Shown here: piece after piece, positions 1 through 5,445 of the stretch
Layout of the letters: every line of letters begins with the position of its first letter
Position numbering within the stretch: position 1 is the stretch's first letter
NCBI GenBank assembly: GCA_031269165.1
Contig: JAISZQ010000214.1
Span: forward strand, 1-6,710
Reading direction: 5' to 3'
DNA from: Spirochaetaceae bacterium
Lineage (GTDB): Bacteria; Spirochaetota; Spirochaetia; Treponematales; Breznakiellaceae
DNA length: 6,710 bases
Made by a program: the position numbers and the translations under genes
Notes under the pieces: generated by a model
Seen by the model: the letters and a program-made list of their open reading frames with translations, nothing else
Told to the model about the DNA's origin: nothing
Database searches by the model: none

Positions 1-144
1 CGAATGTACGCGAATGTGCGCCATACATGGCGTTGCGAATACGCGCTGATGGGTATGTATTATTCGTATTTATTCGCGCCATTCGCGGACCAAAATTCTT
101 AAGTTGTTGACAGTGGAAACCCTCCCTCCGTCAATAAGCCGCAT
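1..144. other. Gene-free repeat-rich DNA at the left edge
   Basis: No reading frame here is convincing. The stretch holds short GCGAAT/ATTCGC words in both orientations. They occur as GCGAAT around 10-40 and as ATTCGCG around 73-88, giving small imperfect palindromes typical of degenerate dispersed intergenic repeats. The sequence changes character near 100-144, just before structured repeat R1. It is continuous with the left edge of the window, so the element may extend further left. Confidence 0.45.
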
Positions 145-268
145 AACGGCGCATACAGCACGATTGCCGGAAGGACGCGAGACTCACCCAACGGCCCCCG
201 CGCCCCAACAACGCGCCCTTTGGGGCGTGCTTGTCCAGAGCAGCGCACGGCGTACCGACCAGTTATCT
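145..268 (+). repeat. Structured repeat, copy R1 (internally deleted)
   Basis: R1 begins with AACGGCGCATAC and the shared block CACGATTGCCGGAAGGACGC. It continues with the CGCGCCCTTTGG block and ends with GCACGGCGTACCGACC and AGTTATCT. Compared with R2 it matches at both ends but lacks the middle, which in R2 forms the large inverted-repeat structure. R1 is followed almost directly by R2 head to tail, with about three bases between them. ORFs called across it are repeat translations without coding character. Confidence 0.75.
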
Positions 269-271
269 TAA

Positions 272-520
272 AACGGCGCATACGGCACGATTGCCGGAAG
301 GACGCGAGACCCGCACAACGGCCCCCGCGCAACGACAACGCGCCCTTTGGTGTATGCCGCCTAATAGCAGCACGCCATCAGTCGTGCGAGCACCGCTTTA
401 CGGGGGCATTGCCGCCGCCCCCTTAATCGGGGGTACAGCCCCCGTACGGGGGTGCTCGCACGGCGTATCGACACGTTATCTCTCATAGAGCAAGATTATC
501 AAACGGCACCTAAAGAGTCC
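272..520 (+). repeat. Structured repeat, copy R2 (full length)
   Basis: R2 is a copy of about 249 bp. It shares with R3 the left block CACGATTGCCGGAAGGACGC, the CAACGCGCCCTTTGGTGTATG block, the GAGCACCGCTTTA segment, the GCATTGCCGCCGCCCCCTTA block, the GTGCTCGCACGGCGTATCGA block and a right end reading AAACGGCACCTAAAGAGTCC. By eye R2 and R3 agree at most positions. The main differences are in the paired segments of the central structure. No transposase, recognisable terminal repeats or target duplication is visible, so this is a non-autonomous interspersed repeat of unknown type. Confidence 0.85.
383..462. other. Inverted-repeat structure inside R2 (predicted three-way junction)
   Basis: A 12-bp outer stem pairs 383-394 (CGTGCGAGCACC) with 451-462 (GGTGCTCGCACG). 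Inside it are two GC hairpins: GGGGGC at 402-407 with GCCCCC at 417-422, and CGGGGG at 428-433 with CCCCCG at 439-444. Together they draw a three-way junction in RNA or single-stranded DNA. Other G-run to C-run pairings are possible. R3 keeps the outer stem in shifted form: GAGCACCGC at 714-722 with GCGGTGCTC at 775-783. There is no T-run, so this is not a standard intrinsic terminator. Confidence 0.65.
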
Positions 521-556
521 CCACTGGATTGCTTCGCTCCGCTCGCAATGACGGGC
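521..556. repeat. Dispersed palindromic repeat fragment (GGATTGCTTCGC...GCAATGACG type)
   Basis: The words CTGGATTGCTTCGC and CGCTCGCAATGACG belong to a family of intergenic repeats seen in many bacterial genomes, whose spurious translations read like SLRAERSNP. A second, longer version lies at 3739-3829 in this window. It separates R2 from the hairpin at 564-594. Confidence 0.6.
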
Positions 557-563
557 GATATTT

Positions 564-594
564 AGGCGGGACGGGAACGGTCCCCGTTCCGCCT
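564..594. other. Strong 12-bp hairpin in the R2-R3 spacer
   Basis: AGGCGGGACGGG at 564-575 pairs with CCCGTTCCGCCT at 583-594, with one G-T wobble and a 7-base loop (AACGGTC). It lies between the dispersed repeat fragment and R3. No T-run follows on either strand, so it is not called as a terminator. Confidence 0.55.
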
Positions 595-605
595 GACATC
601 ACGCC

Positions 606-842
606 AAACGGCACGATTGCCGGAAGGACGCGAGACCCGCACAACGGCACCCGCGCAACGACAACGCGCCCTTTGGTGTATGTCGCCCGAGAGCAGCACG
701 CTATCAGCCGGGTGAGCACCGCTTTATGGGGGCATTGCCGCCGCCCCCTTAAAAGGCGGTACAGCCCCCGTAAGGCGGTGCTCGCACGGCGTATCGATCA
801 GTTCCTATAGAGCAAGATTATCAAACGGCACCTAAAGAGTCC
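606..842 (+). repeat. Structured repeat, copy R3, abutting the DUF2225 stop codon
   Basis: R3 matches R2 from the CACGATTGCC block to the common right end CCTAAAGAGTCC. It lacks the GCATAC word found near the left end of R1 and R2. The 10-mer CAAACGGCAC occurs at its left edge (605-614), near its right end (822-831) and near the right end of R2 (500-509). The last shared base, 842, is the final base of the stop codon of the minus-strand DUF2225 gene. The repeat therefore begins exactly where that gene ends. Confidence 0.85.
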
Positions 843-1708
843 TATTCGTCGAAGTCTTGCAGTTCTTTGCCGAGTTTATCGTAGAGGTTTTTGCCGTGTT
901 CCAAGAGGGGGCCGGGCTTGCTTTTGGAGGATTTTCCGAGGCCGAACATTTTGGCGATGGTACGTTTCGAGTCGGCGAGGAGTTCGTAGTGCCGCCGGGG
1001 GTCTTTTTGCGAGCCGTATTTGTATTCGAGGACGGCGCGTACATAGAGCATTCCCTCGTAGCCGTAGTTTTTGTCGGTGTCCGGCCCGAACACCGCGAGG
1101 CCCGAAAGCGTTTCTTTGCCGGCCGTTTCCCGGGCCAGTGCCTCGTTGTAAAAAAAACAGGCTTTTTTCTTAAAGAGTTCCGCAAGCCAGTTGTAATGCT
1201 GACCCGGAAACCCGGCATCCATGTGGTCAAACAGCCAGCCGGCGCGTAATGCGGCGATACCCTGTTTGATGGTCGGGGAAAAAGTCGCGGGAAAATGGTC
1301 GTAGCAGAGACAGACGAGAAGCTGGGAGGCCGCGCCGCTTACCAGATCGCGGTTCTCGTAAAAATCGACGACGGGAAAGATCATCTGGATCATGTCCTTG
1401 CGGGATTGTTCGGCGGCTTCCACCTGCGGGATCTCGTCCTTCGGCAGTTTGGTAAAGTCCTGTTCCATTGCCGCGAACCAGCACCGGGGGCAGACCGTAG
1501 CCGGATACGCGAGGGGATAGAGGTCGCCATAGCGGGACGTTTCATAGAGGCGGTGGAGTTCGTCGGTCAGTTTGCCCGCGATGAGACGGCCCGACCCGGA
1601 AAGCAGTTCTTCCCGCCTGAATGTTTCGCCGCACACCGGGCATCGTGTCGCGTCCTTCGCTTGAAATGAAATTTTACGGGTATTCTCATCGCCGCTCTTT
1701 TTTGCCAT
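842..1708 (-). CDS. DUF2225 family protein with paired CxxC motifs
   Basis: The product is 288 residues of unknown function. It matches the DUF2225 pattern known from spirochaetes and Firmicutes: an N-terminal CPVC at residues 23-26, a central segment with RYGDLYPLAYPATVCPRC, and a second pair CPRC at 73-76. The four cysteines would bind one metal, probably zinc. The remaining two thirds look helical, like TPR-type repeats, and the tail is lysine-rich and charged. There is no signal peptide or membrane segment, so it is probably cytoplasmic. The ATG at 1708 is chosen because GGAAGGAAGG lies just upstream and only one base separates it from the ybbR stop. An upstream in-frame start at 1744 would overlap ybbR and lacks such a site. 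It is last in the cdaA-ybbR operon, suggesting a role near c-di-AMP or the envelope, by context only. The family call is firm; the function is unknown. Confidence 0.88.
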   Translation of the reverse strand: MAKKSGDENTRKISFQAKDATRCPVCGETFRREELLSGSGRLIAGKLTDELHRLYETSRYGDLYPLAYPATVCPRCWFAAMEQDFTKLPKDEIPQVEAAEQSRKDMIQMIFPVVDFYENRDLVSGAASQLLVCLCYDHFPATFSPTIKQGIAALRAGWLFDHMDAGFPGQHYNWLAELFKKKACFFYNEALARETAGKETLSGLAVFGPDTDKNYGYEGMLYVRAVLEYKYGSQKDPRRHYELLADSKRTIAKMFGLGKSSKSKPGPLLEHGKNLYDKLGKELQDFDE

Positions 1709-1709
1709 G

Positions 1710-2756
1710 CTATCCTTCCTTCCGGGCGGCAGCCTGAGACGCAACGATAGTCACGTGTATCTGAAGCGACATTTCATTGACGGCGGCCTGGCCCTCTTCC
1801 GTCTCCGTCCGGTTCAGTGCCGCCAATGCGGATGCCTCGGCGACCGTCCCTAACACCCGGCAATGTGCGGGCAACGAAAACTGGAGCGGCAGGTCGTATT
1901 CACCGGGTTGGGTGATACCGGCGCAGTCAACAAACACGTTTCCTTCGGGATTCCATGCCTCAAGCGCGTTTTGCGGCCCCTCAAGACGCAGTTCCCCGCA
2001 TTCAGGCGGCTCGGCGAAACGCAGTCCCTCCTCCAGATTGCGCCCCCCCACCGGAACGGCGGTAAAACTCCGAATGATCAACACCGGGCGCACTTCGCCG
2101 TAAAACTCGATGATGCTCTCTCCCTGAAGCGCGATCAACGGGTCGGGATTCACCACACGGGTGATAACGGTAAAATCAGCGGCACGGCCTTCGAGGTCGA
2201 TGACCTCCGTTGACAGTTCCGTGTAACGGCGGACAAGCCCTTCCGGTCCCTCGGTGCGGATGCGGGACGGGTTGAGCGTTTTCCGCGTCAGTTCAAACCC
2301 CGCCGCCACCTCGCCCTGTATCTTAGGCACGACATTGACAAACATACTGAGTCTCGTGTCAAGCTCGATGGTTATTTCCATCGGGTCAACGGCGATTTCA
2401 AGTGCCGAAACGCCCGTTTCGACACCCAGTGCCGTTCCCTTTTTGCGTACCTGTACCGGAAAATGCCGCGTTCCCTTCTCGCTCGCGCCGCCAATATCAA
2501 TAAAGGTCTCGATGTCGCTGTTGATGATCGGGTAGATGCTGTTCGCGTTGCCGCGCAGCGTTACCCGTATCATCTTCGGATACTGGCTGGTCGGCACCAT
2601 CGTGCCTGAGCCTTCCACGAGGAGCGGCACGGAAAAAAACCGTTCTTCAAGCGTACTCGTCTGGTAAAACACAAAAAGAACGATCGCGCATCCGACCGAA
2701 AGAGCCTTTGCCGGCCAGTTATGAAGAATCGCCTCCAGCAACTTGATCTTACTCAA
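1710..2756 (-). CDS. ybbR: YbbR/CdaR-like membrane-anchored regulator of the diadenylate cyclase
   Basis: The product is 348 residues, starting at TTG 2756. It reads SKIKLLEAILHNWPAK and then a single membrane segment (about residues 16-31, ALSVGCAIVLFVFYQ), followed by a large extracytoplasmic part. That part is built of repeated beta-rich YbbR modules with motifs such as PKMIRVTLRGN, PMEITIELD and VVPKIQGEVAAGFEL. In characterised relatives, YbbR/CdaR binds CdaA through the membrane and modulates c-di-AMP synthesis. The TTG is preferred because AGGAAG lies 6 bases before it and the HNWPAK anchor sits where family N-termini normally begin. In-frame ATGs at 2879 and 2837 would add a basic, non-homologous extension lying inside cdaA. 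The start overlaps the cdaA stop by 8 bases (2749-2756), which implies translational coupling. Confidence in the family is high; the exact start (TTG 2756 or TTG 2759) is less certain. Confidence 0.9.
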   Translation of the reverse strand: MSKIKLLEAILHNWPAKALSVGCAIVLFVFYQTSTLEERFFSVPLLVEGSGTMVPTSQYPKMIRVTLRGNANSIYPIINSDIETFIDIGGASEKGTRHFPVQVRKKGTALGVETGVSALEIAVDPMEITIELDTRLSMFVNVVPKIQGEVAAGFELTRKTLNPSRIRTEGPEGLVRRYTELSTEVIDLEGRAADFTVITRVVNPDPLIALQGESIIEFYGEVRPVLIIRSFTAVPVGGRNLEEGLRFAEPPECGELRLEGPQNALEAWNPEGNVFVDCAGITQPGEYDLPLQFSLPAHCRVLGTVAEASALAALNRTETEEGQAAVNEMSLQIHVTIVASQAAARKEG

Positions 2757-3633
2757 CAAACACTTCCTCTTCGGCGATAAGGGAGCCGTCCGCAACCTTT
2801 GATGCCGCGGCGTGGGCCTCGAGATCGTCCATTTCATGGGCGGCCGCCCCTTCCTCCGGCCCGCGTTTTGTCCGGTCAAGCAGGGTGCGGAGTTTTTGGT
2901 GCACTTCGACCGCCGAAAGATCGTAGTAGAGCTGGCCTTCGTAGGCTATCGAGATCGCGCCGGTCTCCTCGGACACCACGAGCACCACCGCGTCAGACCG
3001 CTCGGACATACCCAGTGCCGCGCGATGGCGGGTGCCGAACGATTTCTTGATCTCCTGCTGCTCGGAAAGGGGCAGAATACAGCCGGCGGCGAAAATCCGT
3101 CCGTTTTGAATGACCATCGCCCCGTCGTGGAGCGTCGTGTCAAACTCAAACACACAGCGGATAAGACTCGACGAAATCTCCGCGTTGAGGCGGGTGCCGG
3201 TTTCGATGATGTCGCGAATGTTGTTCCGCCGGGAAAACACGATGAGCGCCCCCCGCTTCTCCTCAGACAGGGTTTCACAGGCGGTAACGACCGACTCATG
3301 CTGGCCGAGATTGGGCTTTTTGTCCGGCCTGAAAAAATCGCCAAACCCCAACCGCGTGATGAGCTTGCGCAACTCCGGTTGAAACACGACGGCAACCGCG
3401 ATAAGGAGGCCGGGAGCAAGCGACTGGAGGATCCATTGCAGCGTACTCAGCTTGAACAGATAGGCGACGGCGAACACCAGCACGAGAACGACCGCGCCCT
3501 TCACCATTTGAACCGCCTGCGTCTTCACCAGCAACTCAAACAGCTTGTAGAGCAGAAACGCGAGAATTGCCACGTCAAGCGCCGGGCGCACAACACCATT
3601 ATAAAACGACAGCAACCGCTGCAACCATTCCAC
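2749..3633 (-). CDS. cdaA: Diadenylate cyclase CdaA (DisA_N domain)
   Basis: This 294-residue membrane enzyme condenses two ATP into c-di-AMP. The N-terminus has three hydrophobic segments (about residues 17-36, 46-61 and 66-84) ending in FQPELRK, as usual for CdaA. The catalytic DisA_N domain covers about 110-255. It shows LHDGAMVI (DGA at 170-172), AAGCILPLSEQ and GTRHRAALGMSE (RHR at 202-204), the ATP-binding and catalytic signatures, all intact. The 40-residue tail beyond about 255 is acidic and alanine-rich and looks unstructured. The start is GTG at 3633, giving MEWLQ as in relatives. There is no good Shine-Dalgarno site in front of it, but a plausible promoter lies directly upstream (3640-3668). 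It is the first gene of the operon cdaA-ybbR-DUF2225. The product c-di-AMP controls osmolyte transport and cell-wall homeostasis in other bacteria. Confidence 0.96.
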   Translation of the reverse strand: MEWLQRLLSFYNGVVRPALDVAILAFLLYKLFELLVKTQAVQMVKGAVVLVLVFAVAYLFKLSTLQWILQSLAPGLLIAVAVVFQPELRKLITRLGFGDFFRPDKKPNLGQHESVVTACETLSEEKRGALIVFSRRNNIRDIIETGTRLNAEISSSLIRCVFEFDTTLHDGAMVIQNGRIFAAGCILPLSEQQEIKKSFGTRHRAALGMSERSDAVVLVVSEETGAISIAYEGQLYYDLSAVEVHQKLRTLLDRTKRGPEEGAAAHEMDDLEAHAAASKVADGSLIAEEEVFVE

Positions 3634-3639
3634 GACAAA

Positions 3640-3668
3640 AATTTACCACAAAAAGGCGGCGGGTTCAA
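3640..3668 (-). promoter_or_regulatory. Possible promoter of the cdaA operon, implying a nearly leaderless mRNA
   Basis: On the minus strand TTGAAC (3668-3663) is followed after exactly 17 bases by TAAATT (3645-3640). Each hexamer matches 4 of 6 consensus positions. The -10 ends 6 bases before the GTG at 3633, so transcription would begin at or next to the start codon. This fits the missing Shine-Dalgarno site. It is a moderate match and could be chance. Confidence 0.35.
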
Positions 3669-3680
3669 GGCCCCTTTGGG

Positions 3681-3713
3681 GAATGGAAAATTGAAAATGG
3701 AGAATGGAAAATG
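3681..3713. repeat. Degenerate GAATGGAAAAT/TTGAAAATGG simple-sequence repeat
   Basis: Purine-rich repeated words (AATGGAAAATTGAAAATGG, then GAATGGAAAATG) form a short interspersed repeat of a kind common in intergenic DNA. It lies upstream of the proposed cdaA promoter. Confidence 0.5.
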
Positions 3714-3738
3714 AGGGAAAGGGAACGCGCGCGCCCTT

Positions 3739-3829
3739 CGTCATGGCGAGCGAAGCGGCAACTCGCGTTGTCTGCTGGATTGCTTCGTCGCTAACGGCAA
3801 CCATGTTGCCGCCGTCTCGCAATGACGAG
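3739..3829. repeat. Dispersed palindromic repeat (CGTCATGGCGAGCGAAGC...CTCGCAATGACGAG)
   Basis: The outer arms CGTCATGGCGAG (3739-3750) and CTCGCAATGACG (3816-3827) are inverted with one mismatch. Inside are CTGGATTGCTTCG, shared with 521-556, and a 7-bp hairpin CGGCAAC/GTTGCCG (3795-3801 with 3805-3811, loop CAT). It belongs to the same dispersed family as 521-556. The surrounding 3669-3910 holds no credible gene. AATCCGCGTTAATCCGCAC near 3844-3862 is another short repeated word. Confidence 0.6.
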
Positions 3830-3918
3830 CCGCTTATCTCTGAAATCCGCGTTAATCCGCACTGTCGGCGCAAGTGGACAAAAAACCGTACTTTTTGTAC
3901 TTTTTTTCATGTTTTTGC

Positions 3919-3928
3919 GGGGTACCCC
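3919..3928. promoter_or_regulatory. Perfect 10-bp palindrome just upstream of a -35 box (possible operator)
   Basis: GGGGTACCCC at 3919-3928 is a perfect palindrome touching the TTGACA of the plus-strand promoter. Just upstream, GTACTTTTT occurs twice (3888-3907), giving an AT-rich tract like an UP element. Operator function is inference. Confidence 0.3.
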
Positions 3929-3957
3929 TTGACAAAGTTTTTCGCGTGTGGTATACC
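3929..3957 (+). promoter_or_regulatory. Strong sigma-70-type promoter
   Basis: A perfect TTGACA (3929-3934) is followed after 17 bases by TATACC (3952-3957), with a TGG extended -10 element in front. A perfect TATAAT sits immediately downstream (3958-3963), but at 23 bases from the -35 it is too far for that pairing. Transcription would start near 3964-3966 and reads toward the 4004 ORF and the GTPase. This is the best promoter in the window. Confidence 0.75.
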
Positions 3958-3964
3958 TATAATT

Positions 3965-3984
3965 GCCCGGCGGCAGTGCCGGGC
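3965..3984 (+). other. 5'-end stem-loop of the transcript
   Basis: GCCCGGC at 3965-3971 pairs perfectly with GCCGGGC at 3978-3984 across a 6-base loop. It lies at the predicted +1, so the mRNA would begin with a stable hairpin. Such a structure could protect the transcript 5' end or serve as a regulatory target. The Shine-Dalgarno site AGAAAGG (3991-3997) follows it and is unpaired. Confidence 0.55.
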
Positions 3985-4003
3985 TCTATAAGAAAGGTTG
4001 GTT

Positions 4004-4090
4004 ATGCAAAAAACGGTGTTTTTGAAGAATATGTTCCTCGTGACCCCCTCCCTTATCGCGGGCGCCCCCCCCCCCTCGGGAACGTTTTAA
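4004..4090 (+). CDS. 28-residue leader ORF or 5' stub of a frameshifted gene, containing an 11-C tract
   Basis: The ATG at 4004 has the best initiation context of any plus-strand start before 5446: a strong promoter, AGAAAGG 6 bases upstream, and AT-rich first codons. The peptide begins MQKTVFLKNMFLVTPSLIAG, like the start of a signal peptide or membrane segment, then runs through APPPSGTF to TAA at 4088. The run of 11 C at 4065-4075 encodes the prolines. Loss of one C would shift reading into a frame that stays open to 5330 and includes the GTPase domain, about 441 residues in total. A gain of one C stops at 4096. It may be a leader peptide, a phase-variable start, or the remnant of a broken gene. 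The sequence favours real translation initiation but not a particular function. Confidence 0.4.
   Translation: MQKTVFLKNMFLVTPSLIAGAPPPSGTF
4065..4075 (+). repeat. C11 homopolymer tract within the leader ORF
   Basis: There are eleven consecutive C bases 61 bases after the ATG at 4004. Tracts of this length are prone to slippage during replication and are used as phase-variation switches in several bacteria, including treponemes (poly-G tracts near tpr genes). Length miscalling by the sequencer is the main alternative. Confidence 0.8.
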
Positions 4091-4190
4091 GCCGCTAATC
4101 GCCCTTTTTCGGCCCGCTTCAGGCCCTTTTCGCACGGTTTTCACGGCATCTTCCCTTTTCCATTATCCGCCGCCTCTTCGCCCCAATAGG

Positions 4191-5330
4191 GTGTCGCGCG
4201 CGCCGGAATCAGCGCTCATAAACACGGCCGTCCTCCTCCTCAAAACCGTAAAAGAGGGGCGGCCCCCTTCTTTTGGTCTTGTTCGCTTAACCGCGCGCGC
4301 ATGGATAGTTGAAAAGGGAAAATTGCGGAAGCGGGCCACGCGGCTTCCAACGCCCCGGCGGCGAATGCTCGTGTGGTTCGCGGTTTTTGCCGGCGGCGCT
4401 GTTGCGCATAACCGGCTTAAAGAGCGTATGCCCCTGGAGGGCCCGCAGCCTGTGGGGAAATCCGATTTTCCACCGCTCAAGGTGAACGTTTCCCAGAACC
4501 TTGATTATAAAATCAGGCTGCTGGAAAGTACGGTTAAAACGCTCAATGATCCCGAATATGTTTCGATGGTTAAGTCTATCATCGACCAGATCAATGACGA
4601 TTCATGTACGGTGCTTTTTGCCGGGCGGTTTAATACGGGAAAATCAACCCTGCTCAACAAACTGCTGGAGCGTGAGAAAATTCTCAAAACTTCTAATGGT
4701 GAAACCACAAAGACCTTAGCCTGGCTCCAGTATGCCGAAGAAGGCAAGGAATGGGCCTGCTATCACGATTTTGAAGACACTATGCATCGCATCGGCCTTG
4801 AAGAAATCGCGGCTGTAGAGCCGCAGGTGTTCAATGTTTTTGCGGGGATTCATGCCGGCATCCTCAAGGATAACGCCATATTCATCGACACCCCGGGGTT
4901 GGAAGCCTCTGACGAAGCGGCGGACGTGACCATGGAGGCCCTTGAAAACGCCGATGCTGTCGTGCTGGTAGTCGATCATTGCGCGGTTTCCGAACATGAT
5001 AAACGGCTTATTGAAAGGCTGCAAAAAACAGGCAAGACGGAAAAACTTTTTGTGGTGGTGAATAAAATGGATAAGGTTAACACGGATGAACGGGACTGCC
5101 TTATCAATTCCCGCGTGAAAATGCTTTCGGCGATGGGCGTGGGGACGCGGCTTTTTCCCCTTTCCAGCACGGACGATCTGGCGGTGGAAAAGGGTTTCTC
5201 AACATTCCGGACGGCAGGACGCGGCTTTAGATTGGACGGGAGGGGTTGTCTGGAATGGAAAAACACATGGACGGCGTGGGAGCGGCGTTTGTGGAACAAC
5301 CAGCATGACGGATATGCGGTACGCGCATGA
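4191..5330 (+). CDS. Dynamin-like GTPase, G domain only, truncated by a repeat
   Basis: The ORF has 379 codons from GTG 4191. Credible protein starts near residue 98 (GTG 4482, VNVSQNLDYKIRLL). The upstream residues are arginine/proline-rich and look like translated intergenic DNA. In-frame ATGs at 4365 and 4428 also lack good ribosome sites, so the start is unresolved. The G domain is complete: G1 GRFNTGKST (145-153), switch ETTKT (171-175), G3 FIDTPGLE (231-238), G4 NKMD (291-294) and a likely G5 LFPLSSTD (321-328). This matches bacterial dynamin-like GTPases, which normally continue with several hundred residues of helical bundle and membrane-binding paddle. Here homology stops near residue 340, and the last 38 or so residues are encoded by repeat copy A (from 5213). 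The product may bind GTP but lacks the assembly and membrane parts. It is probably a broken gene; a free G-domain protein is possible. Confidence 0.7.
   Translation: MSRAPESALINTAVLLLKTVKEGRPPSFGLVRLTARAWIVEKGKLRKRATRLPTPRRRMLVWFAVFAGGAVAHNRLKERMPLEGPQPVGKSDFPPLKVNVSQNLDYKIRLLESTVKTLNDPEYVSMVKSIIDQINDDSCTVLFAGRFNTGKSTLLNKLLEREKILKTSNGETTKTLAWLQYAEEGKEWACYHDFEDTMHRIGLEEIAAVEPQVFNVFAGIHAGILKDNAIFIDTPGLEASDEAADVTMEALENADAVVLVVDHCAVSEHDKRLIERLQKTGKTEKLFVVVNKMDKVNTDERDCLINSRVKMLSAMGVGTRLFPLSSTDDLAVEKGFSTFRTAGRGFRLDGRGCLEWKNTWTAWERRLWNNQHDGYAVRA
4250..4274 (+). terminator. Intrinsic-terminator-like hairpin between the leader ORF and the GTPase domain
   Basis: AAAAGAGGGG (4250-4259) pairs with CCCCTTCTTTT (4264-4274) with a single bulged T and a loop CGGC. 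The GC core is flanked by an A-tract and a T-rich run, so it could act in either direction. Its place about 160 bases after the leader ORF stop suggests that transcripts from the 3929 promoter may end, or be attenuated, here. It also argues that 4090-4420 is noncoding. Confidence 0.4.
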
Positions 5331-5437
5331 ACAGCGTACACGCGGAAAGCGTTCCATAAAAGCAGCCGTTGGCTGCGGAAACCGCCGCGGGAAACGAGAG
5401 TGTATACGGCAGGGGTCGTATATAACTAGTTATAAGG
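5213..5437 (+). repeat. Long direct repeat, copy A
   Basis: The first 128 bases (5213-5340) match copy B (5837-5964) without gaps and with four substitutions by eye. After that the copies share blocks but differ by small indels: GCGGAAAGCGTTCC against GCGGAAGGCGTTCC, then ACCGCCGCG, GAAAC, TGTATACGGCAG and GGTCGTATA. Copy A alone has a perfect hairpin GCAGCC/GGCTGC (5362-5367 with 5371-5376). It forms the 3' end of the GTPase ORF and the upstream region of the gene at 5446. Confidence 0.9.
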
Positions 5438-5445
5438 AGTATTGT

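Noticed and set aside
99..830. Several ORFs of 68-93 codons on both strands across the left repeats
   Set aside because: They are translations of repeats R1-R3 and of the GGATTGCTTCGC element, arginine/proline-rich, without ribosome sites or protein-like composition.
145..842. Possible CRISPR array
   Set aside because: The repeats are about 120-250 bp, only three, unequal in length and separated irregularly; there are no short uniform repeats with unique spacers.
606..842. R3 palindrome as the intrinsic terminator of the cdaA operon
   Set aside because: The stems are strong but no T-run follows on the minus strand; it could still weaken transcription.
857..3714. Long plus-strand ORFs opposite DUF2225, ybbR and cdaA (for example 2812-3714)
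   Set aside because: They are antisense shadows of well-supported genes; the minus-strand products have clear family motifs.
3874..4098. ORF of 74 codons across the plus-strand promoter
   Set aside because: It overlaps the promoter and 5' hairpin, has no ribosome site, and its text is not protein-like.
4163..4480. Minus-strand ORF of 105 codons opposite the start of the GTPase ORF
   Set aside because: It lies in GC-rich DNA where long frames occur by chance; no start context or recognisable motif.
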